Below, piece after piece: positions 8,153-11,362 of a DNA stretch of 11,362 nucleotides (positions are counted from its first letter, which is position 1; each line of letters begins with the position of its first letter). A program made the position numbers and the translations under genes. Under the pieces are notes generated by a model. That model was not told the origin of the DNA. It saw only the letters and a program-made list of their open reading frames with translations, and did no database searches. Origin of the DNA: Caulobacteraceae bacterium (GTDB taxonomy: Bacteria; Pseudomonadota; Alphaproteobacteria; Caulobacterales; Caulobacteraceae). The stretch spans positions 1 through 11,362 of the forward strand of contig JACDGF010000028.1 of assembly GCA_013815405.1 (NCBI GenBank), given 5' to 3'.

Positions 8153-8305
8153 GAACCTCGAATGTCCCTCCCTCCCCTCATGGGGAGGGAAGATCGCGAA
8201 GCGATCGGGGTGGGGCTGTCGGGATCATCCGCGACGTCCGAGGTTCTACCCCACTGCCCCATCCTGACGGCTTCGCCGTCTGTCCCTCCCCATGAAGGGG
8301 AGGGA
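8153..8305. repeat. Composite intergenic repeat: two inverted copies of a two-hairpin element
   Basis: Two diverged copies of one element face each other. The left copy has hairpin TCCCTCCCC-TCAT-GGGGAGGGA (8169-8190, 9-bp stem), then GATCGC-GAA-GCGATC (8192-8206), then GGGGTGGGGCTGTCGGG (8207-8223). Read on the other strand, the right copy has the same C-rich hairpin (8305-8283, loop TTCAT), then GACGGC-GAA-GCCGTC (8280-8266), then AGGATGGGGCAGTGGGG (8265-8249). A further imperfect inverted repeat, 8153-8166 against 8233-8246 (12 of 14 paired), frames the left copy. Repeats of this appearance, with G-rich hairpins next to GCGAAGC-type hairpins, are scattered between genes in Caulobacterales; that is from memory and was not searched. 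The element lies between the zinc-finger gene and polA, both on the minus strand, and might end transcription of the former. No U-run follows the stems. Confidence 0.8.
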
Positions 8306-8318
8306 GGAAGAGCTTGCT

Positions 8319-8546
8319 TTAATGCCCGCCCGGGCCCTCGTAGACGCCCGGCGCCAAGCGCTCGCTCTCGGGCGCCGCGTCATCCGTGGCCAGGATGAAG
8401 CGGCGGTCGCAGTAGCCGCATTCGACGAAGCCGGCCTCGCCCATCTCCAGCCAGACGCGGGGATGGCCCAGCGCCCCGCCCACGCCGTCGCAGGCGACGC
8501 GCCGCGAGCGGACGGGGATCACTTCCGGCGCCGGGAGTTCGGGCAT
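8319..8546 (-). CDS. CHCC zinc-finger protein, NDUFS6-like (probable complex I accessory subunit)
   Basis: This 75-residue protein has the ligand pattern of the zf-CHCC family: C19, H28 (in LGHPRVWLEM), C43 and C46 (in VECGYCDRRF). The spacing and the GHP-V-L and C-YC---F signatures match the zinc domain of mitochondrial complex I subunit NDUFS6. Alphaproteobacteria, Paracoccus among them, keep homologues as small accessory or assembly subunits of NADH:quinone oxidoreductase. By family it should bind one zinc ion on the cytoplasmic side of complex I; nothing in the window tests that, and no nuo gene is nearby. The start ATG at 8546 follows AAGGGAG, whose last base is 3 bases away. The tail after residue 50 is acidic and loosely conserved. 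The frame is open upstream to 9443, but that part is antisense to the ABC gene and is ignored. Confidence 0.85.
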   Translation of the reverse strand: MPELPAPEVIPVRSRRVACDGVGGALGHPRVWLEMGEAGFVECGYCDRRFILATDDAAPESERLAPGVYEGPGGH

Positions 8547-8573
8547 GGGCTCCCTTGAGGTCTTAAGGCGATC

Positions 8574-8600
8574 GAGGCCTCCCGCCTTGGCGGCGGCCTC
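8574..8600. repeat. 27-base near-perfect palindrome in the leader of the zinc-finger gene
   Basis: GAGGCC (8574-8579) and GGCCTC (8595-8600) flank CCGCC-TT-GGCGG (8582-8593), leaving only TC and C unpaired. If the zinc-finger gene starts transcription near 8605, this forms a strong hairpin in its 5' leader, with the ribosome site about 20 bases further on. It could instead be an operator for a dimeric repressor. No function is shown. Confidence 0.5.
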
Positions 8601-8611
8601 GGGGGCGCCTA

Positions 8612-8639
8612 GGTATGCGACCGGCCGGCGCGCCGTCAA
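8612..8639 (-). promoter_or_regulatory. Candidate promoter of the zinc-finger gene
   Basis: On the minus strand TTGACGG (8639-8633) matches the Caulobacter housekeeping -35 element (TTGACGS) completely. CATACC (8617-8612) lies 15 bases after TTGACGG (16 after TTGACG) and is a weak -10, 3 of 6. The predicted start near 8605 gives a leader of about 60 bases that includes the palindrome at 8574-8600. Confidence 0.4.
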
Positions 8640-8653
8640 TCGGCCGCGCGCCG
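8626..8653. repeat. 8-bp GC-rich inverted repeat between divergent genes
   Basis: CGGCGCGC (8626-8633) is perfectly complementary to GCGCGCCG (8646-8653), with 12 bases between. The intervening segment holds nearly all of the candidate minus-strand -35 element, and the right arm ends 13 bases before the ABC gene start. It is placed to act as a shared operator or as a hairpin in the ABC leader. In DNA this GC-rich an 8-bp repeat can also arise by chance. Confidence 0.4.
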
Positions 8654-8666
8654 CCGGCGGAAACAC

Positions 8667-9626
8667 ATGACCCTTCCCGATTTCGCCATAGAGGCCGCGG
8701 GCCTCGTCAAGACCTATCCGGCGACCAAGACGACGCCGGTCGTGGAGGCCCTGAGGGGCATCGACCTCGCCGTCCCGCGCGGGGCGATCTTCGGCCTGCT
8801 GGGCCCCAACGGTGCGGGCAAGTCGACCTTCATCAACATCCTGGCCGGCCTGACCCGCAAGACCGCCGGCCAGGTCTCGATCTGGGGCCTCGACATCGAC
8901 GAGCGCCCGCGCGACGCTAGAGCCGCGATCGGGGTGGTCGGCCAGGAGATCGCCATGGACGTCTTCTTCACCCCCCGCGAATCCCTGGAGGTCCAGGCCG
9001 GCCTCTACGGCGTGCCCCGGCGCGAGCGGCGCACCGACGTGCTGCTGGGGGCCCTGGGCCTCTCCGACAAGGCCGACGCCTATGTGCGCCAGCTCTCCGG
9101 CGGCATGAAGCGGCGGCTGATGGTGGCCAAGGCGATGGTCCACAACCCGCCGGTGCTGATCCTGGACGAGCCCACCGCCGGGGTGGACGTGGAGCTGCGC
9201 CGCCAGCTGTGGAACTACGTCGTCTCGCTCAATGCGCTGGGCGTGACGGTGGTCCTCACCACCCACTATCTGGAGGAGGCCGAGCAGCTCTGCGACACCA
9301 TCGCGATCGTCAACAAGGGCTCGGTGGTCGCCTGCGAGCCCACCCGCCAGCTGCTGCGGCGCCTGGATTCCCGCACCCTGGTGGTCACCCCCGAGGCGCC
9401 CCTGGCCGCCGTTCCCGACCTCGCCCCCTTCGAGGCCCGCCAACGCCCCGGCGGCGATCTGGCCGTGACCTTCAAGACCGCCCAGGCCGGGGTCGAACAG
9501 GTGATCGCGGCGGTCCGCGCCGCCGGCGTAGGGATCAAGGACCTGCGCACCGAGGATCCGGACCTGGAAGACGTCTTCGTCTCCCTCACCTACGCGGCGG
9601 CGGACGCGAGCGTCATCGCCATCTGA
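8667..9626 (+). CDS. ABC-2 type transporter, ATP-binding protein
   Basis: This 319-residue cytoplasmic ATPase has every nucleotide-binding motif: Walker [10 protein letters not shown] (46-54), Q-loop Q93 in VGQE, signature LSGGMKRR (143-150), Walker B VLILDEP (163-169) with catalytic E168, D-loop AGVD (171-174) and switch histidine H200 in TTHYLEEAE. It belongs to the CcmA/DrrA-type COG1131 group, which drives ABC-2 exporters of drugs, lipids or polysaccharide; of E. coli proteins it most recalls YadG. Residues about 235-319 form the extra C-terminal domain common in this group, ending [10 protein letters not shown]. The substrate cannot be told. The usual partner permease is not next to it: a tRNA gene follows downstream, and upstream is a divergent unrelated gene. 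The permease must therefore lie elsewhere or be lost. The start ATG at 8667 has only a weak GGCGGA ribosome site, 5 bases away. The catalytic core looks intact. Confidence 0.92.
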   Translation: MTLPDFAIEAAGLVKTYPATKTTPVVEALRGIDLAVPRGAIFGLLGPNGAGKSTFINILAGLTRKTAGQVSIWGLDIDERPRDARAAIGVVGQEIAMDVFFTPRESLEVQAGLYGVPRRERRTDVLLGALGLSDKADAYVRQLSGGMKRRLMVAKAMVHNPPVLILDEPTAGVDVELRRQLWNYVVSLNALGVTVVLTTHYLEEAEQLCDTIAIVNKGSVVACEPTRQLLRRLDSRTLVVTPEAPLAAVPDLAPFEARQRPGGDLAVTFKTAQAGVEQVIAAVRAAGVGIKDLRTEDPDLEDVFVSLTYAAADASVIAI

Positions 9627-9652
9627 ACCGCCGTGGCGCGGGCGACGCGGTT
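9626..9652 (+). terminator. Possible terminator hairpin after the ABC gene
   Basis: AACCGC pairs with GCGGTT, starting at the last base of the ABC stop codon. Inside, GTGGC and GCGAC pair with one mismatch around a GCGG loop, with one C bulged. No U-run follows, only TTCCGCTACAAG, so termination would be inefficient. If real, it would separate the ABC transcript from the tRNA gene 30 bases downstream. Confidence 0.3.
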
Positions 9653-9681
9653 CCGCTACAAGCCCTCTCCTCGGCGCCCAC

Positions 9682-9757
<76 letters not shown>

Positions 9758-9758
<1 letters not shown>

Positions 9759-9781
9759 TCCTGCTTCGCGCTCCGCAGGAT
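9758..9781. terminator. Hairpin between tRNA-Arg and the propeller gene, possible bidirectional terminator
   Basis: ATCCTGC (9758-9764) and GCAGGAT (9775-9781) form a perfect 7-bp stem with a 10-base loop, beginning on the last base of the tRNA. It lies between two genes that converge on it: the tRNA from the left and the propeller gene, which stops at 9806, from the right. Neither side has a T-run, so this is a structural candidate only. Confidence 0.35.
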
Positions 9782-9805
9782 CGGCCGCCAGACCGTCTCC
9801 CGCCC

Positions 9806-11362
9806 CTACTGCACCGTCACCGCGACATTCTTGGAGGCGATGCCGTTGACGATCGCCTGGAGATGGCTCGCGCCGACATCGCACGGCTGTTCCCACGCCG
9901 GCGGCGTGGCCGCGGGCATGTCGAAGGAGGTGTGGTCCGTGGCGTGGTCGTGCACGACGCCGAAGCAGACATGGCCGCTGCCGATGTTGGTGATGCGCAC
10001 GATCGGATAGCTGGAGACCATCTGGGCGTCGTCGCCATAGGCCGCGCCGTTGGACACCCCGTGCAGGCGCGTCCCGCTGAGGAGATAGTTGGCCTGGCCA
10101 CGCACCAGGGTGGCGCTCACCCCGGTGACCTTCGGCTTCCAGGCCTTCCTCGGCGATCCGACGGGCGTGTAGACCTCCACGTCGTCGGGCCGGCCGTCGC
10201 TCCACAGGATCTGGCCCGTCGGCAGCACCAGCATCCGCCCTTCGAACGCCGCCACGTTCGGCGCGGTGGCCGGCTCGTTCACGCGCGTGAGGCTCGCGCC
10301 GTCGAACTCGAAGAAGTGCGAGGGCGAGCAGAACGCCGAGCCGCAGCCATAGGCGGGGCTGGCCTGCACCAGCACATTGCCGCCGGGCAGGATCGCCACC
10401 GGGCCGTCGGTGACGTCATAGTTGTCGCCGGAGATGGCCGGGAAGTCGGGGCCCGCCGTCCATGTCCCGGTCGGGCCGTAGACCGCCGTATGCCCCTTGC
10501 AGCTGGCCGAGGCGCACGACTTGGCGCCGGTCTGGAAGACGCTGCCGTCGGGAAGTCGAACCGCCGGTCCGATCTCGTGGGAACTGGGGTCGACCAGGAT
10601 GCTGGGCGCGGTCGCGGCCGCCGTCCAGGCGCCGGTGGTCGGCGAATAGAGTTCCGCCGGCGTGTTCGAGCCCAGCGACCGGTTGGTGTCGAGGGTCAGG
10701 ATGTCGCCGTTCGCCAGCACGTCCCAGCCTTCCTCGTCGTTGTTGTCGGCCTTGCCCGTTCCGGTGGCCGCCCAGGTCACCGACGTGCCCGGCCTGGGCG
10801 TGACGGTTCCGATCGCCTGCAGCTTGCCGCTGACGCTCTGCAGCATGTAGTTCCCGTTGGGCAGGACCGCGCTGGCCGCGTCGCCGATCTGGCTCCATCC
10901 CGATGGCGGCGCCACGGCGGTCCAGTTGTTGGCGACGGGATCATAGAGAGCGCCCAGGGTCGTCCACACCGGCGAGCACGACGCGCCGTTATATTCGCCG
11001 CCGTTCATCAAGAGCCGCCCGTCCGGCAGCACGGCCGAGGCGAAATAGAGCGGCGAATAGTTCGACGCCATCCGGTCCATCCGGCGCCAGGCGCCGCCGA
11101 CATAGCCGCCGCCGGCGTCCGCGGTCAGCCGATACCAGTCCCGCGTGCACGAATCATGCATCAGGACCGTGCCGTCGGTCATCAGCAGCGCGGTGCCCGG
11201 CGAGCCGCCGGGGAAAACCGCGGCGACCTTCGTCCAGGTTCCGGAGACCGACGGCGGGGCGCCCGTATAGGGCGCCAGCATCGGGCCGACGTGGCCGCCG
11301 GGGCGCACGGGGCGATCCGCCAGGGCCGCCGCCGGGACCAGGCCCAGGCACGCCGCGATGGC
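9806..11362 (-). CDS. Secreted galactose-oxidase-like Kelch propeller protein (5' end cut)
   Basis: The window holds 518 codons and the stop; the true start lies beyond 11362. The first visible residues, [18 protein letters not shown], are the core of a signal peptide with likely cleavage after ALA, so the protein is exported. IAAC also resembles a lipobox, but it sits too early in the hydrophobic stretch to be preferred. Seven turns of the type LPDG/LPNG recur near residues 63, 113, 168, 218, 270, 325 and 381, one per blade of a seven-bladed propeller. Residues about 410-518 match the Ig-like C-terminal domain of galactose and glyoxal oxidases (DUF1929 type), with YPIVRITN at 452-459. Paired cysteines (283/288, 340/345) suggest disulphides. 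Where galactose oxidase has copper ligands Tyr-His before LLLPDG, this protein has F373-E374 before LVLPTG, so copper-radical oxidase chemistry is unlikely. It is probably a surface or periplasmic binding or structural protein; the ligand is unknown. A GTG at 11308 would cut off the signal peptide and is not the start. Confidence 0.85.
   Translation of the reverse strand, partial: AIAACLGLVPAAALADRPVRPGGHVGPMLAPYTGAPPSVSGTWTKVAAVFPGGSPGTALLMTDGTVLMHDSCTRDWYRLTADAGGGYVGGAWRRMDRMASNYSPLYFASAVLPDGRLLMNGGEYNGASCSPVWTTLGALYDPVANNWTAVAPPSGWSQIGDAASAVLPNGNYMLQSVSGKLQAIGTVTPRPGTSVTWAATGTGKADNNDEEGWDVLANGDILTLDTNRSLGSNTPAELYSPTTGAWTAAATAPSILVDPSSHEIGPAVRLPDGSVFQTGAKSCASASCKGHTAVYGPTGTWTAGPDFPAISGDNYDVTDGPVAILPGGNVLVQASPAYGCGSAFCSPSHFFEFDGASLTRVNEPATAPNVAAFEGRMLVLPTGQILWSDGRPDDVEVYTPVGSPRKAWKPKVTGVSATLVRGQANYLLSGTRLHGVSNGAAYGDDAQMVSSYPIVRITNIGSGHVCFGVVHDHATDHTSFDMPAATPPAWEQPCDVGASHLQAIVNGIASKNVAVTVQ

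Noticed and set aside
8101..8262. A 54-residue N-terminal extension of PolA
   Set aside because: It translates the repeat and promoter region, and the PolA family starts near the ATG at 8100.
4999..8295. A plus-strand open frame of 1098 codons antisense to polA
   Set aside because: It mirrors polA codon for codon, has a low-complexity G/R/H/Q/D-rich composition, no recognisable domain, and runs into the repeats. It is the usual antisense shadow of a high-GC gene.
8153..8305. CRISPR-like array
   Set aside because: There are only two copies, in opposite orientation, with no regular spacers.
8126..8398. A 90-codon plus-strand frame through the intergenic repeat
   Set aside because: Most of it is translated repeat sequence (SLPPLMGRE and PPHEGEGG type peptides), which commonly yields spurious small proteins.
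8547..9443. An upstream extension of the zinc-finger frame to 374 codons
   Set aside because: It is antisense to the ABC ATPase, whose motifs are complete; the good ribosome site before 8546 marks the true start.
11154..11351. A 65-codon minus-strand frame at the right end
   Set aside because: It is out of frame within the propeller gene, whose own frame gives a clear signal peptide up to the window edge.

Overview
This window is high-GC bacterial chromosome. The polA, transketolase and complex I-type zinc-finger protein sequences, and the TTGACGG-type promoter element, suggest an alphaproteobacterium, most likely in or near the Caulobacterales (a Caulobacter or Phenylobacterium relative). 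That placement is inferred from sequence style alone, without a database search.

Layout. Positions 1-8100 hold four genes, all on the minus strand, read right to left: polA (DNA polymerase I, 8100-5257), tkt (transketolase, 5153-3048), a fused transaldolase/glucose-6-phosphate isomerase (3045-181) and the first 55 codons of a 6-phosphogluconate dehydrogenase (165-1, cut by the window edge). The last three are spaced by 2 and 15 bases and form a tight pentose phosphate operon. Its enzymes turn glucose-6-phosphate and 6-phosphogluconate into pentose phosphates and return them to glycolysis or the Entner-Doudoroff route. Transketolase, transaldolase and isomerase act in sequence, so the fusion and spacing make metabolic sense. 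polA is probably a separate unit: a candidate promoter precedes tkt, and another lies so close to polA that its mRNA may be leaderless.

Positions 8101-8318 carry a composite intergenic repeat: two diverged copies of a two-hairpin element facing each other, with a further 14-base imperfect inverted repeat framing the left copy. Next comes a 75-residue CHCC zinc-finger protein (8546-8319, minus) of the NDUFS6-like complex I family. A 120-base divergent promoter region full of palindromes separates it from a plus-strand ABC-2 type transporter ATPase (8667-9626) that has no permease beside it. A tRNA-Arg(CCG) gene follows at 9682-9758 (plus). The right end (11362-9806, minus) is most of a secreted, cysteine-rich, seven-bladed galactose-oxidase-like propeller protein. 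Its 5' end is cut inside the signal peptide, and its copper ligands appear to be lost.

I found no CRISPR array, transposase, phage gene, toxin-antitoxin pair or defence gene, and no convincing undescribed system. The most unusual items are the nested repeat upstream of polA, the pseudo-oxidase propeller protein and the possibly leaderless polA. Many long open frames run antisense to, or out of frame with, the real genes; in DNA this GC-rich they are shadows and were left out.
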